Source: Cellulomonas triticagri (GTDB lineage Bacteria > Actinomycetota > Actinomycetes > Actinomycetales > Cellulomonadaceae). From it: DNA of 64,000 nucleotides. The stretch lies in the NCBI RefSeq assembly GCF_003696205.1, contig NZ_RFFI01000002.1:48048-112047 (forward strand). The letters are read 5' to 3'. How positions within the stretch are numbered: the first letter of the stretch is position 1; each line of letters opens with the position of its first letter. The notes beneath the pieces are model-generated. The model did no database searches. It had not been told where the DNA came from and saw only the letters and a list, made by a program, of their open reading frames with translations. Positions 35,133 to 44,296 of the stretch are shown piece by piece. Made by a program: the position numbers and the translations under genes.

Positions 35133-36676
35133 ACGAGCGCCGCCACGGGCGGGGCCGCGACGCCGAGCGGGTCCGGCTGGCGCCCCGGGGCAGGGAGACC
35201 CGGGGCGCCGAGCGCGGCCCAGGCCAGCGCCAGGCCGTCGACGGCCCGGGCCAGGTCAGCCGGCTCGGCCGTGAACGGCAGCCGCAGCCGGTCCTCCATC
35301 CCGCCGTCGACGCCGAACGTCGGTCCGGGCGCGACCCGCACGCCGTGCGCGAGCGCGAGCGCGGACAGCGCGGACGACACCGACGCGCCGAGGTCCACCC
35401 AGAGCGACTGCCCGCCCGCGGGCACCGTGAACCGCCAGGTCGGCAGCCGCTCGCCGAGCAGCGCGACCAGGGTGTCGCGCCCCGTGCGCAGCCGGGCCCG
35501 CCGCTCGTCCAGCGGGGACGCGCCCGTGCGCAGCAGCGCGGCGGCGACGAGCTGGTCCAGCACGGCGGTCCCCAGGTCGCCGCTGCGCCGGGCGAGCGCG
35601 AGCCGGGTCACCAGATCCGCCGGGCCGCGCAGCCAGCCGACCCGCAGGCCGCCCCAGTGGCTCTTGGACATCGACCCGATGCTCACCACCCGCGTCCCGG
35701 TGCCGTCCCCGGCGAACGGCTCGGGCTCCGGGCCGTCGAGCGTGAGGTCCGTCAGCACCTCGTCCCCGGCGACGAGGGTGCCGGTGCGTCGGGCCAGCAC
35801 CCGGACGCGCTCGCGCGCCGCCGCGTCCAGGGTGGCCCCGGTCGGGTTGTGGTGGTCGGGGATCAGGTAGACCACGCGCGGCGCGACCTGCCGCACCGTG
35901 GACTCCAGCAGGTCGACGTCGAGCCCCGCGGCGCCGGTCGGCACCGGGACCGGGCGGGCGCCGACCGCCCGCGCGGCGTCCATCGCGTGCGGGTAGGTCG
36001 GCTGCTCGACGACGACCCGGTCGCCCGGTCCGGCGTGCGTCGCCATCAGCAGGGCGATCGCGTGCTGCGCACCGCTGGTGACCAGCACCTGGTCGGGGGT
36101 GGTCGGGGTGCCGCGGGCGGTATAGCGGTCCGCGACGGCCTCGCGCAGCACGTCCAGGCCGAGCGGGGCGTACCCGTGCCCGGCGGCGTACCGGGGCAGG
36201 TCGACAACCGCGCCCGCGGTGGCCTCGGCGAGCGCGGTCGGGGCGGGGCACGCGGCGATCGTGAGGTCCACGACGCCGTCGGCGGCGAGCGGGTGGTGCA
36301 CGGGCAGCGCGGGCAGCACCCGCTCACGGGTGCGACGGGTGCTGCGCTCGCGGTCGGCGGGTGCGGGGGAGAGCGGGGCGGGCGCGGTGCCCGGCAGCGC
36401 CGTGACCGTCCCCGAGCCCTGCCGGCTCACCAGGTACCCCTCGTCACGCAGCAGGCCGTACGCTCCCGTGGTCGTCGTGCGGGAGACCCCCAGCGCGGCG
36501 GCGAGCTCGCGCTCACCCGGGACCCGGGTGGACAGCGGCAGCGCTCCGGCGAGCACGGCCCGGCGCACGGCGTCGGCCAGCGCGGCGTAGGCCGGGCCGG
36601 GGCGGCGCCACCGGCCGAGGGCGGCGACGAGCGCGGCGGCGCCGATGCGGCGGTCGGACACGAGGAGCGACGACAT
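35129..36676 (-). CDS. MocR/PdxR-type GntR-aminotransferase regulator
   Basis: The 515-residue regulator has an N-terminal GntR winged helix (PLSTRVPGERELAAALGVSRTTTTGAYGLLRDEGYL, about residues 47-82). A fold-type I aminotransferase domain follows, with the PLP lysine in SIGSMSKSHWGGLRVGW and PDHHNPTGATLD upstream. MocR proteins sense PLP or amino compounds. It is divergent from a YczE-like membrane protein, a known recurrent pairing. The ATG at 36676 gives the family-length N-terminus. Confidence 0.92.
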   Translation of the reverse strand: MSSLLVSDRRIGAAALVAALGRWRRPGPAYAALADAVRRAVLAGALPLSTRVPGERELAAALGVSRTTTTGAYGLLRDEGYLVSRQGSGTVTALPGTAPAPLSPAPADRERSTRRTRERVLPALPVHHPLAADGVVDLTIAACPAPTALAEATAGAVVDLPRYAAGHGYAPLGLDVLREAVADRYTARGTPTTPDQVLVTSGAQHAIALLMATHAGPGDRVVVEQPTYPHAMDAARAVGARPVPVPTGAAGLDVDLLESTVRQVAPRVVYLIPDHHNPTGATLDAAARERVRVLARRTGTLVAGDEVLTDLTLDGPEPEPFAGDGTGTRVVSIGSMSKSHWGGLRVGWLRGPADLVTRLALARRSGDLGTAVLDQLVAAALLRTGASPLDERRARLRTGRDTLVALLGERLPTWRFTVPAGGQSLWVDLGASVSSALSALALAHGVRVAPGPTFGVDGGMEDRLRLPFTAEPADLARAVDGLALAWAALGAPGLPAPGRQPDPLGVAAPPVAALV

Positions 36677-36677
36677 G

Positions 36678-36719
36678 AGGCCACTCTTGCGCAAGTGGCT
36701 ATCGAAAGGAAGGCCACTC
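36678..36719. promoter_or_regulatory. Repeat array between MocR and YczE-like genes
   Basis: AGGCCACTC occurs at 36678-36686 and again at 36711-36719, 33 bases apart (three helical turns). An inverted AAGTGGCT lies between at 36693-36700. Direct repeats of this spacing are typical of MocR binding sites. Confidence 0.55.
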
Positions 36720-37442
36720 GTGTCCGAGGATGAGGCCATGACCGCCGAGACCGAGGCCGATCAGGCCACCCGCTCCACGCCGACCCGACGCAGCACCCCG
36801 ACCGCCCACGCAGCGCGCCGCGGCACCCAGCTCGTCGTCGGGCTGGTCCTCTACGCCCTCTCGGTCGCCCTGCTGGTCCACTCCGGGCTCGGGAACATGC
36901 CGTGGGACGTGCTGAGCCAGGGCGTGTCCCGGCAGATCGGCTGGAGCCTCGGCACCGTCACGGTGGTGATCAGCGTCCTGGTGCTGCTGTGCTGGTGGCC
37001 GCTGCGGCAGCGACCCGGCATCGGCACCGTCGCCAACGTCGTCGTGATCGGCGTCCTCATCGACCCGTTCCTCGCGCTGCTGGACCAGCTGCCCGACCCG
37101 CTGCCGCTCGCGGCGCGCATCGGCGTGGTCGTGGTCGGCATCGGCCTGAACGGCGTCGCCGGTGCCCTCTACATCGGCGCCCGCCTCGGCCCGGGGCCGC
37201 GCGACGGTCTGATGACCGGCGTCGTCGGCCGCACCGGCTGGCCCGTCGCGCCCGTCCGGATCGCCATCGAGGTGACGGTCGTGGCCGTCGGCTGGCTGCT
37301 CGGCGGGACGCTCGGGTTCGCGACCCTGGCTTACGCGCTCGGCATCGGCCCGATCCTGCACGTGCTGCTGCCGCGGTTCACGGTGCCGGTGCCCCCGGCG
37401 GTCGCCGCGGCCGAGCCCGTCGAGCCCGGCGAGGGCCGCTGA
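36720..37442 (+). CDS. YczE-like membrane protein
   Basis: This 240-residue protein has five predicted transmembrane helices with LVLYALSVALLVHSGLGNMPWDVLSQGVSRQIGWSLG near the start and ALYIGARLGPGPRDGLMTGV later, both diagnostic of the YczE/YyaS/YitT-like group. These proteins commonly pair with MocR regulators and may transport a vitamin-like or amino compound. The GTG at 36720 has AAGGAAGG 6 bases upstream; ATG 36738 is the alternative. Confidence 0.85.
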   Translation: MSEDEAMTAETEADQATRSTPTRRSTPTAHAARRGTQLVVGLVLYALSVALLVHSGLGNMPWDVLSQGVSRQIGWSLGTVTVVISVLVLLCWWPLRQRPGIGTVANVVVIGVLIDPFLALLDQLPDPLPLAARIGVVVVGIGLNGVAGALYIGARLGPGPRDGLMTGVVGRTGWPVAPVRIAIEVTVVAVGWLLGGTLGFATLAYALGIGPILHVLLPRFTVPVPPAVAAAEPVEPGEGR

Positions 37443-37456
37443 ACGACGACGCAGGA

Positions 37457-37482
37457 CCGGCCACCCCCGACGGGGTGGCCGG
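37457..37482. terminator. Bidirectional terminator (YczE-like / aldo-keto reductase)
   Basis: CCGGCCACCCC and GGGGTGGCCGG form an 11-bp stem with a 4-base loop between two convergent genes. Confidence 0.75.
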
Positions 37483-37506
37483 CCCTGGTGCCGTGCGGAC
37501 GCGGGA

Positions 37507-38517
37507 TCAGCGCGTCGCGGGGGAGTTCTTCGCCGTCTCCGCCGGGTCCGTGATGACCGCGTCGCCGAGGATCTCGTCGATGCGGGTCAGCAGCTCCGCC
37601 GGGATCTCCACGCCGGACGCCTTGACGTTCTCCGTCACCTGCTCGGGGCGGGACGCGCCGATGATCGCCGCGGCGACGTTCTGGTTCTGCAGGACCCACG
37701 CGACCGCGAGCTGCGCGAGCGACAGCCCGAGCTCCTGCGCGACCGGCGTGAGGTCCTGCACCCGCTGCAGCACGTTGGGCTGGTCCAGGAAGCGCTTGAT
37801 GGTGTTCGCGCCGCCCTTCTCGTCCGTCGCGCGCGAACCGGCGGGGAGCTGGGCACCCGGCTTGTACTTGCCGGTGAGCACGCCCTGGGCGACCGGGGAC
37901 CAGACGATCTGCGAGACGCCCAGCTCCTGCGACGCCGGGACGACCTCGCCCTCGATGACGCGCCACAGCGCCGAGTACTGCGGCTGGTTCGAGACGAGCT
38001 GGAAGCCCAGGTCCTTCGCGAGCGCGTGACCCGCGCGGATCTGGTCCGCGGTCCACTCGCTCACGCCGATGTACAGCGCCTTGCCGGAGCGGACGACGTC
38101 GGCGAACGCCTGCATCGTCTCCTCGAGCGGCGTCGCGTGGTCGTAGCGGTGCGCCTGGTACAGGTCGACGTAGTCGGTCTGCAGCCGCTGCAGGGAGCCG
38201 TCGATCGACTCCATGATGTGCTTGCGGGACAGGCCGGTGTCGTTCGGGCCCTTGGGGCCGGTCGGCCAGTAGACCTTCGTGAAGATCTCGAGGGACTGCC
38301 GGCGCTCGCCCTTGAGGGCCTCGCCGAGCACCTCCTCGGCGACGGTGTTCGCGTAGACGTCGGCGGTGTCGAACGAGCTGATGCCCGCGTCGAGCGCGGC
38401 CCGCACGCACGCGGTCGCGGCGTCGTTCTCGACCTGCGAGCCGTGCGTGAGCCAGTTGCCGTAGGTGATCTCGGAGATCTTGAGGCCGGAGCGGCCCAGG
38501 TGGCGGTAGTTGACCAT
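37507..38517 (-). CDS. Aldo/keto reductase
   Basis: The 336-residue NADPH-dependent reductase resembles the Kv-beta/YghZ group. The catalytic tetrad is visible: Asp in SFDTADVYANT (with Tyr), Lys in EIFTKVYWPTG and His in DLYQAHRYDH. The C-terminal cofactor segment is AAIIGASRPEQVTENVKASG. The natural carbonyl substrate is unknown. A truncated relic of its first 30 codons lies 2.4 kb away at 40842. Confidence 0.93.
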   Translation of the reverse strand: MVNYRHLGRSGLKISEITYGNWLTHGSQVENDAATACVRAALDAGISSFDTADVYANTVAEEVLGEALKGERRQSLEIFTKVYWPTGPKGPNDTGLSRKHIMESIDGSLQRLQTDYVDLYQAHRYDHATPLEETMQAFADVVRSGKALYIGVSEWTADQIRAGHALAKDLGFQLVSNQPQYSALWRVIEGEVVPASQELGVSQIVWSPVAQGVLTGKYKPGAQLPAGSRATDEKGGANTIKRFLDQPNVLQRVQDLTPVAQELGLSLAQLAVAWVLQNQNVAAAIIGASRPEQVTENVKASGVEIPAELLTRIDEILGDAVITDPAETAKNSPATR

Positions 38518-38866
38518 GGCATCGAGCCTACGTCGCGGCACGGGTGAGGGCAGGTCGCGACGGTCCCCAGCGGGCGGTGGGCGAGCGACGTCGCCGGGGC
38601 AGGTCCTCGTGAGAAAGGCGGCACGGCAGCGCGCACCCCCGGCGGTCGGGCTCCTGCGGGTGGGCGACCGAGCGGCTTGGCTCGTCTGGATGGGGCTGGG
38701 CGACGCTTCCGACGGGACGTCGTCGGTCCATGTCCGAGCGAGATCGATACCGACCGCGATGTCCTTCCACTCAAGTGGTGAGTGGTGCGGCGCGCTCCGG
38801 TAGGTGGTGCGGGGGCTCTAGCGTCCTGGGGTCTGAGGCACTCGGCCGAGCGAAGGAGAGCTGGCG
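38518..38866. promoter_or_regulatory. Intergenic region with an inverted repeat upstream of MFS exporter
   Basis: I see no gene here. A perfect inverted repeat, CCACTCA (38767-38773) and TGAGTGG (38779-38785) around 5 bases, lies about 80 bases before the leader peptide start. It is a candidate operator for the exporter gene. Confidence 0.45.
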
Positions 38867-38950
38867 ATGTGCGGAGTGCGAGTTCGCGGCGGCGTGTCCG
38901 TCGATCTCCGAGCCTGTGCCTCGAGCCCTTCGCCATCGACCTCCCGGTGA
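38867..38950 (+). CDS. Leader peptide (27 aa) coupled to MFS exporter
   Basis: This short ORF has an excellent ribosome binding site (AAGGAG, 8 bases before the ATG). It encodes a 27-residue peptide starting MCGVRVRGGVS and ending in Ser/Pro repeats. Its TGA overlaps the GTG start of the exporter by 4 bases. The exporter has no good site of its own, so its translation probably depends on reading this leader. It may act as a translational switch sensing ribosome stalling by a drug or amino-acid supply. Confidence 0.55.
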   Translation: MCGVRVRGGVSVDLRACASSPSPSTSR

Positions 38951-40182
38951 GGTCACAGGTTCCGCCGCCGCTCCTGCGCGATGGTCGCTATCTCGCCTGG
39001 ATGGTCGGCGACACGGCTGCGGCCTTCGGTACCGGCCTGGGCTACTTCGCGACTCCGTTGGTCGCGGTCCTGGTCACGGGGTCGGCCACCGAGGCGGGGA
39101 TCGTCGCCGCTGCGGCCGCCGTCGGCGGGGTGGTCGGGTTGCTTCCTGGTGGGGTTCTCGCCGACCGGTTCGATCGCAGGGCGTTGCGCGCGTGGTCGGC
39201 ACTGCTCGGGGTGTCGCTCAGCGGGACGATCGGAGTCCTGCTGGTCCTCGGGGTGCTGACTGGCTCCTGGCTCGCCGTCCTCGGCTTCGCGCTGCAGCTG
39301 CGCGGCAGCCTGCTCGGGCCAGCGTCCGACGCGATCCTGCGGTCGGTCGTCGGCAAGGAGCGCATGTCGCGCGCCGTCGTGGCGAACCAGGCGCGGGACT
39401 CTGCCGTCTCGCTCGTGTCAGGACCGGTGGGCGGGCTGCTCTATGCGATCGCCCCCGCGGTTCCGTTCGTCGGCCAGGCGCTCACGTCCGTCGCGCTCTG
39501 GGTGAGCAACCGGCGCCTCGCTCCGGACCGGCCGAGCAGGGACGGTGCAACCGCGGGGGCTGCGGCCGACTTCGTGGCCGGCCTGCGGTTCGTCGGGGGC
39601 AGCACGCTGCTCCGGTCCGGTGTCGTGGCGTTCGCGCTGCTGAACCTGGCGACGAACGGCGTGGTCATGACTCTGGTGCTGGACCTGCAGCTCGGTGGCG
39701 CGAGCCCGCAGCAGATCAGCGTGGTCACTCTCGCCGTGGGTGCCGGGGCCCTCGTCGGCGCGCTCGGAGCGAACCCGGTGATCGCACGGGTCCCCTCGGG
39801 CCGGATCCTGACATGGGGGTTGGTGCTGATCGCGGTGAGCATGATCGGGGTGTCGGCCGCCCCCTCGTTCCCGGTCGCCATCGCCGTGTTCGCGGTGGCG
39901 CTGCTCGCCGGCCCTGCGGTCAACGCGACCGTCGGCGGCCTGATGATGTACGTCATCCCGGAGCACATGCTGGGCCGGGTCATGAGCGTGCTGTTCTTCT
40001 GCACGGGTCTGCTGACGCCGCTCGCCCCGGCGATCGCGGGGCGAGGGCTGGACGTGCTGGGATACCGCGGTACGTTGGCCGCGTTCGTCGGGGTCGCGAC
40101 CGTCGCTGCCGCTGTGGCTGTCCTCTCCCGTCCGCTGCGCCGGTTGCCCTCGGCGCGTCACTGGGACGACGTCGCTCTCTGA
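38947..40182 (+). CDS. MFS transporter (EntS-like exporter)
   Basis: The 411-residue protein has 12 predicted transmembrane helices with the MFS loop motif GGVLADRFDRRALRAW between helices 2 and 3 and LQLRGSLLGPASDAILRSVV, as in EntS-type siderophore and macrolide exporters. The GTG overlaps the leader peptide stop. It is followed 56 bases later by a methyltransferase gene on the same strand, consistent with a small resistance or metabolite-export unit. Confidence 0.87.
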   Translation: MRSQVPPPLLRDGRYLAWMVGDTAAAFGTGLGYFATPLVAVLVTGSATEAGIVAAAAAVGGVVGLLPGGVLADRFDRRALRAWSALLGVSLSGTIGVLLVLGVLTGSWLAVLGFALQLRGSLLGPASDAILRSVVGKERMSRAVVANQARDSAVSLVSGPVGGLLYAIAPAVPFVGQALTSVALWVSNRRLAPDRPSRDGATAGAAADFVAGLRFVGGSTLLRSGVVAFALLNLATNGVVMTLVLDLQLGGASPQQISVVTLAVGAGALVGALGANPVIARVPSGRILTWGLVLIAVSMIGVSAAPSFPVAIAVFAVALLAGPAVNATVGGLMMYVIPEHMLGRVMSVLFFCTGLLTPLAPAIAGRGLDVLGYRGTLAAFVGVATVAAAVAVLSRPLRRLPSARHWDDVAL

Positions 40183-40238
40183 AGCACGGGCACGAGGCCG
40201 AGGTGTTCCCGGACACGGTGGCGCACTGGTGGAGGACG

Positions 40239-40835
40239 ATGCCGGACGATGTGAGACGTGCCTACTCGAGGCGCGCTTCCGAGTACGTCGCTCTCCTGGG
40301 AGCGGTGGCGGACATGGACCCGCTCGATGCCTCGCTGATCACCCGATGGGGCACGGGCGTGGTCGGGCCGATCCTTGACGCGGGTTGCGGCCCGGGGCAC
40401 TGGACGGACCACCTGCGCGAGCAGGGCTGCGAGGTCAGGGGCATCGACCTGGTTCCGGAATTCATAGCCCGCGCGCGCGAGCGCTTTCCGCACGCATCCT
40501 TCGACGAGGGCGATCTTCTGGCCTCGTCGTTCCGGGACTCCAGCTTCGGAGGAGTCCTCGCCTGGTACTCGCTGATCCACATGCAGCCCGGCACACGCCG
40601 GAGCGCCCTCGAGGAGATCGCCAGGATCCTCAGACCGTCAGGTGCCCTGCTCGTCGGGGCGTTCCTGGGAGTGCAGGATGCTGCACTCGACCACGCGGTC
40701 TCCCCGGCCCTCCTCTGCTCGGAGCAGGGGCTGGCCAGTCAGCTGGAGTCGGCGGGCTTCCAGGTGGACGCCATCCACACCCGTTCGCCCGACGGTCGTC
40801 GTCCGCACCTGGCGGTGCTCGCGCACCTCCTCTGA
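40239..40835 (+). CDS. SAM-dependent methyltransferase
   Basis: The 198-residue class I methyltransferase begins MPDDVRRAYSRRASEYVALLG. The SAM-binding loop is ILDAGCGPGHWTDHLREQG (motif I), the acidic residue follows in VRGIDLVPEFIARAR, motif II is around GGVLAWYSLIH, and motif III is ILRPSGALLVGAFLG. The substrate is unknown. A GGAGG lies 3 bases before this ATG; a GTG at 40203 is another option. It probably shares a transcript with the MFS exporter. Confidence 0.87.
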   Translation: MPDDVRRAYSRRASEYVALLGAVADMDPLDASLITRWGTGVVGPILDAGCGPGHWTDHLREQGCEVRGIDLVPEFIARARERFPHASFDEGDLLASSFRDSSFGGVLAWYSLIHMQPGTRRSALEEIARILRPSGALLVGAFLGVQDAALDHAVSPALLCSEQGLASQLESAGFQVDAIHTRSPDGRRPHLAVLAHLL

Positions 40836-40841
40836 GTCGAC

Positions 40842-40920
40842 GGTGTCGGCCCGCACGCGGGCGGTCGCGGTGTCGTTCCCGAGCCAGCTGCCGTACATGA
40901 TGTCGGAGATCGGGAGGCGA
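40842..40920 (-). pseudogene. Relic of aldo/keto reductase N-terminus
   Basis: On the minus strand this segment reads PISDIMYGSWLGNDTATARV. It aligns with KISEITYGNWLTHGSQVENDAATACV of the aldo/keto reductase at 37507-38517, with a short deletion. The DNA is also similar (CCCGCACGCGGGCGGTCGCGG against the intact copy). No start codon or downstream catalytic domain remains. It looks like the remnant of a duplication flanking the MFS-methyltransferase pair. Confidence 0.6.
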
Positions 40921-41167
40921 CGGCACCGAGCCCACGTCGGGAGCGAGGGCGTCCGTCGCGGGGCTGGGGCGCCACTCAACTCGCCGGGTGGGTACCGGCG
41001 GCCACCACTCACGCGGCGGGGGTGCGCCACCCAGTCGCGCAGGTCGAGCGGGCGGGAGCGCACCGAGGCCCCGCGGGGCTGTGAACATGGCCGCGGCGCC
41101 ACCGTCGGGACGTGCGCCCCCGGGGCTCCAGCGCACCCGGTGCTCTGGTGGGACGAGGCGGAGTTCG

Positions 41168-44100
41168 GTGTCGGTGCGAGCGGTCCGGGTGCTGTCGGTG
41201 GTGGTCGCGCTCAGCCTGGGCGTGTCCGGCGCGGGAGCCGGGTTCGCGGTCCCGCCGCAGGGGCCGTCCGCCGTCGTCCCGTCACCGCTCGGGCAGGGCA
41301 CCCCGGACGGCGACGAGGCCCCGGCCGGCGAGCCGCCGCCGGCCGACCTCGGTGCCGGTGGCACGGGACCGGCGCGCGTGGGCCAGTGGCTCACCCCTCC
41401 CGAGGTCCGGGTGTACCCGTCCGGTGGGTCGAGTGCGGACGCGGTGCCGGCGACGATGGGCCGCGAGCGTCTCGACTGCATGCAGTTCGTCAGCACCTTC
41501 CGCCTGAACTCGGTGTTCGGTGGCCAGGCGTACGTGCACAAGTGGGACGCCGAGCGCCTCGTCTGGGCGGACACAGGGGTCTTGGTCCCGAGGATCACGA
41601 ACGGCTGGGACCGCACCACGCCGATCGTCGCCGACCTGTGCGGCCCGTCGAGACCGGTGCTCCTGGCCTCGGACGGAGGGGTCTACCGGTTCGTGTCGAA
41701 CACCGGATCGGGCGCGGGGAGCTGGGCGGAGTCGCGGACCGTGGAGGTCAGGGTCCGGGCCGTCGAGCCGTGGTTCGAGGAGCAGCCGCGCGACGCGGTC
41801 GTCGCGGCGGGCGAGGCGGCGACCTTCACCGCGACCGCGACGGTGGGCTGGGTGGGCAACCAGGGCATACCCCACACCCGGGCCGAGCTGAACGTGCGCA
41901 CGGAGATCTCGCGCGACGGCGGCCGCACGTGGCAGGACGTGGACCGGACCTCCTCGACGCAGACGACGGCGGAGCACACGACCGCTCTGGTCGCGCGCCC
42001 GGAGGACGACGGCGCGCTGATCCGGTTCGCCGCCACCCGGGAACGTCCGGACGACCCGCACTTCGCCCCGGCGACGGGGTACTCGGACCAGGTCCGCCTC
42101 ACGGTGCGCTCCGCGCCGGTGATCACGCAGGCGCCCCAGAGCCAGCACGTCGCGGTCGGGGAGCCCGCGACGTTCGCCGCGGCCGCCACCGGCTACCCGG
42201 CGCCGAGCGTGCGCTGGCAGTACTCCGCCGACGGGGGGACCGTCTGGCGCCACGTGTCCGCCGACGCCGCCCCGGAGGGTCAGCAGGACCTGGTCCTCGA
42301 CCCCACGACCTCCGAGATGGACGGCTGGCGGATCCGCGTCGGGTTCAGCAACGACGCGGGCGAGGTCTGGTCGTCGCCGGCGGACCTCCGGGTCGAGAGC
42401 CCGCCGGTGGTGCTGGAGGACCCCGTGGACCAGGAGGTGCTCGTCGGTGGGAGCGCGCGGTTCACGGCGCGGTACGCCACCGACCGGACGAACGGCCAGC
42501 AGCGGCTCTGGGAGCGGTCGACGGACGGCGGCACGACCTGGGACCAGGTCGGCTCGCCCCGCTGGTGCCAGACCGAGTCGTGCGTCGTGTCGTGGGACGT
42601 CGAGGCCGACGACCTGACCCACGACGGCGACCTCTACCGGCTGGTCGTCACGTACCTCGCCGGGCAGCGGCGGGTGGAGTCCGCCCCCGCGCGGCTCACC
42701 GTCCTCGACACCGTCCTGCCGCGGGTGACGGGACAGCCCCGCGACGCGCGGGTCGAGGCCGGCGAGGACGCCACCTTCACGGTCACGGTCACGGGGCGCC
42801 CTGACCCGGGGGTCCAGTGGCTCACCTCCGCCGACGGCGAGCGGTGGTCGGAGGTCCCTGGTGCCACCGGGACCACGCTGACGGTCACCGCGGCCGGCCC
42901 GGACCTGCACGGGCACCGGTACCGCGCCCGGGCGCGCAACGTGGCGGGCGAGGCGCTGTCCGAGGTCGCGACCCTGGCGGTGGAGACGGCGCCGACGATC
43001 GTCGAGGGCCCGGTGGACCAGGAGGTCCTCGTCGGCGGGAGCGCGCGGTTCAGCGCCCGCTACGCGACCGACGGGACCAGCGGCCAGCGTCGGCTGTGGG
43101 AACGCTCGGCCGACGGCGGTGCCACGTGGGAGCAGGTCGGCCAGGCCGGGTGGTGCCAGAGCGCGTCCTGCCCGGTGACCCTCGACGTCGTCGCCGACGA
43201 CCTCGATCAGGACGGCGACCTGTACCGGTTGCGCGTGACCTACCTCGGGGCCACCCGCGACGTCGCGTCCGCCCCGGCCCGCCTCACCGTCCTGCCGCAG
43301 GTCGCGCCGGAGTTCGTGGAGCACCCGTCGACCGCGCACGTGCTCGTCGGCCAGGACGCCGAGCTCCGCGCGCTCGCGACCGGGAGCCCCGAGCCCGACG
43401 TGCAGTGGTACGTCGCCCCTGCGCACCCCGAGGCCGAGGAGGACACCCCCGACGTCGAGGACGAGGACTGGCAGCCCGTGCCCGGGGCGACGGGTCCGGT
43501 GCTGAGCACGGGCGCCGTCGACCTCGCGATGCAGGGGCAGCGCTACCGTGCCCGCGCGACCAGCACGGCGGGGGAGGCCTGGTCCGACGCGGCGACCCTG
43601 GTCGTCGAGACCGTGCCCGAGATCCTCACCCCGCCGCAGGACACGACGGTCCTGGACGGGGATCCGGCCACCTTCTCGGCTCGCTACCGCACGACCGGCC
43701 TGCCCAGCCAGATCCGGACCTGGTGGCGCTCGTCGGACGGCGGTGACACCTGGCGCCGGGAGGGCGACGAGCGCTTCTGCCGACCCGACGCGGTGTGCGA
43801 GCCCCGGCTGGTGATCGACGAGACCACCCCGTCCATGGACGGCGACCTGATCAGGCTCTCGGTCACGTACCTCGGCGGGCGCGAGCGCGTCGACTCCGCA
43901 CCCGCACGCCTCACCGTGCAGCCTCTCGCCGTGCCCGAGGTCAGGCTGCAGCCGCAGGACGTGGTGGCCCACGGCGGGCTGCCGGTGCGGTTCGAGGCCG
44001 CCGCGACCGGGCGTCCCGAGCCGTCGGTCCAGTGGTGGGTGTCGACCGACGACGGCGCGACGTGGGCCGAGGTCCCGGGGGCGACCGAGCCCACGCTGGT

Positions 44101-44296
44101 CCTGGAGTCCGCCGACCCGAGCCTGCGGGGCAACCAGTACAAGGCCCGGTTCAGCAACCGGGCGGGGAAGGACGACACGCGCGCCGCGCGCGTCGTCGAC
44201 GTCCTGCCCCTGCGATCGGCGCACGTGCTGATCCGTCCCCGTGTCGTGGTCGTGGACGAGCTGCCGGCACGGGCGAGCGGGCGCGTGCGGGGCTGA
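41168..44296 (+). CDS. Large secreted Ig-like repeat protein
   Basis: The 1,042-residue exoprotein starts with a signal peptide (MSVRAVRVLSVVVALSLGVS). After about 180 residues it has some seven Ig-like beta-sandwich modules. Two types alternate: a short I-set-like module (GxPxPxVQW...VPGATxxTL...RYRARARN) and a longer module with VLVGGSARFxARYATD, RLWERSxDGGxTW and a Cys pair (WCQTESC, WCQSASC, FCRPDAVC). No LPXTG or membrane anchor follows, so it is probably released or loosely wall-bound and may mediate adhesion. GTG 41168 gives a clean signal peptide; ATG 41087 is possible. Confidence 0.8.
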   Translation: MSVRAVRVLSVVVALSLGVSGAGAGFAVPPQGPSAVVPSPLGQGTPDGDEAPAGEPPPADLGAGGTGPARVGQWLTPPEVRVYPSGGSSADAVPATMGRERLDCMQFVSTFRLNSVFGGQAYVHKWDAERLVWADTGVLVPRITNGWDRTTPIVADLCGPSRPVLLASDGGVYRFVSNTGSGAGSWAESRTVEVRVRAVEPWFEEQPRDAVVAAGEAATFTATATVGWVGNQGIPHTRAELNVRTEISRDGGRTWQDVDRTSSTQTTAEHTTALVARPEDDGALIRFAATRERPDDPHFAPATGYSDQVRLTVRSAPVITQAPQSQHVAVGEPATFAAAATGYPAPSVRWQYSADGGTVWRHVSADAAPEGQQDLVLDPTTSEMDGWRIRVGFSNDAGEVWSSPADLRVESPPVVLEDPVDQEVLVGGSARFTARYATDRTNGQQRLWERSTDGGTTWDQVGSPRWCQTESCVVSWDVEADDLTHDGDLYRLVVTYLAGQRRVESAPARLTVLDTVLPRVTGQPRDARVEAGEDATFTVTVTGRPDPGVQWLTSADGERWSEVPGATGTTLTVTAAGPDLHGHRYRARARNVAGEALSEVATLAVETAPTIVEGPVDQEVLVGGSARFSARYATDGTSGQRRLWERSADGGATWEQVGQAGWCQSASCPVTLDVVADDLDQDGDLYRLRVTYLGATRDVASAPARLTVLPQVAPEFVEHPSTAHVLVGQDAELRALATGSPEPDVQWYVAPAHPEAEEDTPDVEDEDWQPVPGATGPVLSTGAVDLAMQGQRYRARATSTAGEAWSDAATLVVETVPEILTPPQDTTVLDGDPATFSARYRTTGLPSQIRTWWRSSDGGDTWRREGDERFCRPDAVCEPRLVIDETTPSMDGDLIRLSVTYLGGRERVDSAPARLTVQPLAVPEVRLQPQDVVAHGGLPVRFEAAATGRPEPSVQWWVSTDDGATWAEVPGATEPTLVLESADPSLRGNQYKARFSNRAGKDDTRAARVVDVLPLRSAHVLIRPRVVVVDELPARASGRVRG

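Noticed and set aside
33023..36733. A 1,236-codon frame across the GH31 and MocR genes
   Set aside because: It crosses two genes with clear catalytic motifs on different strands and its product is Arg/Pro low complexity.
41282..44224. A 980-codon antisense frame over the Ig-repeat gene
   Set aside because: It arises from third-position GC bias of the repeats; it has no recognisable domain.
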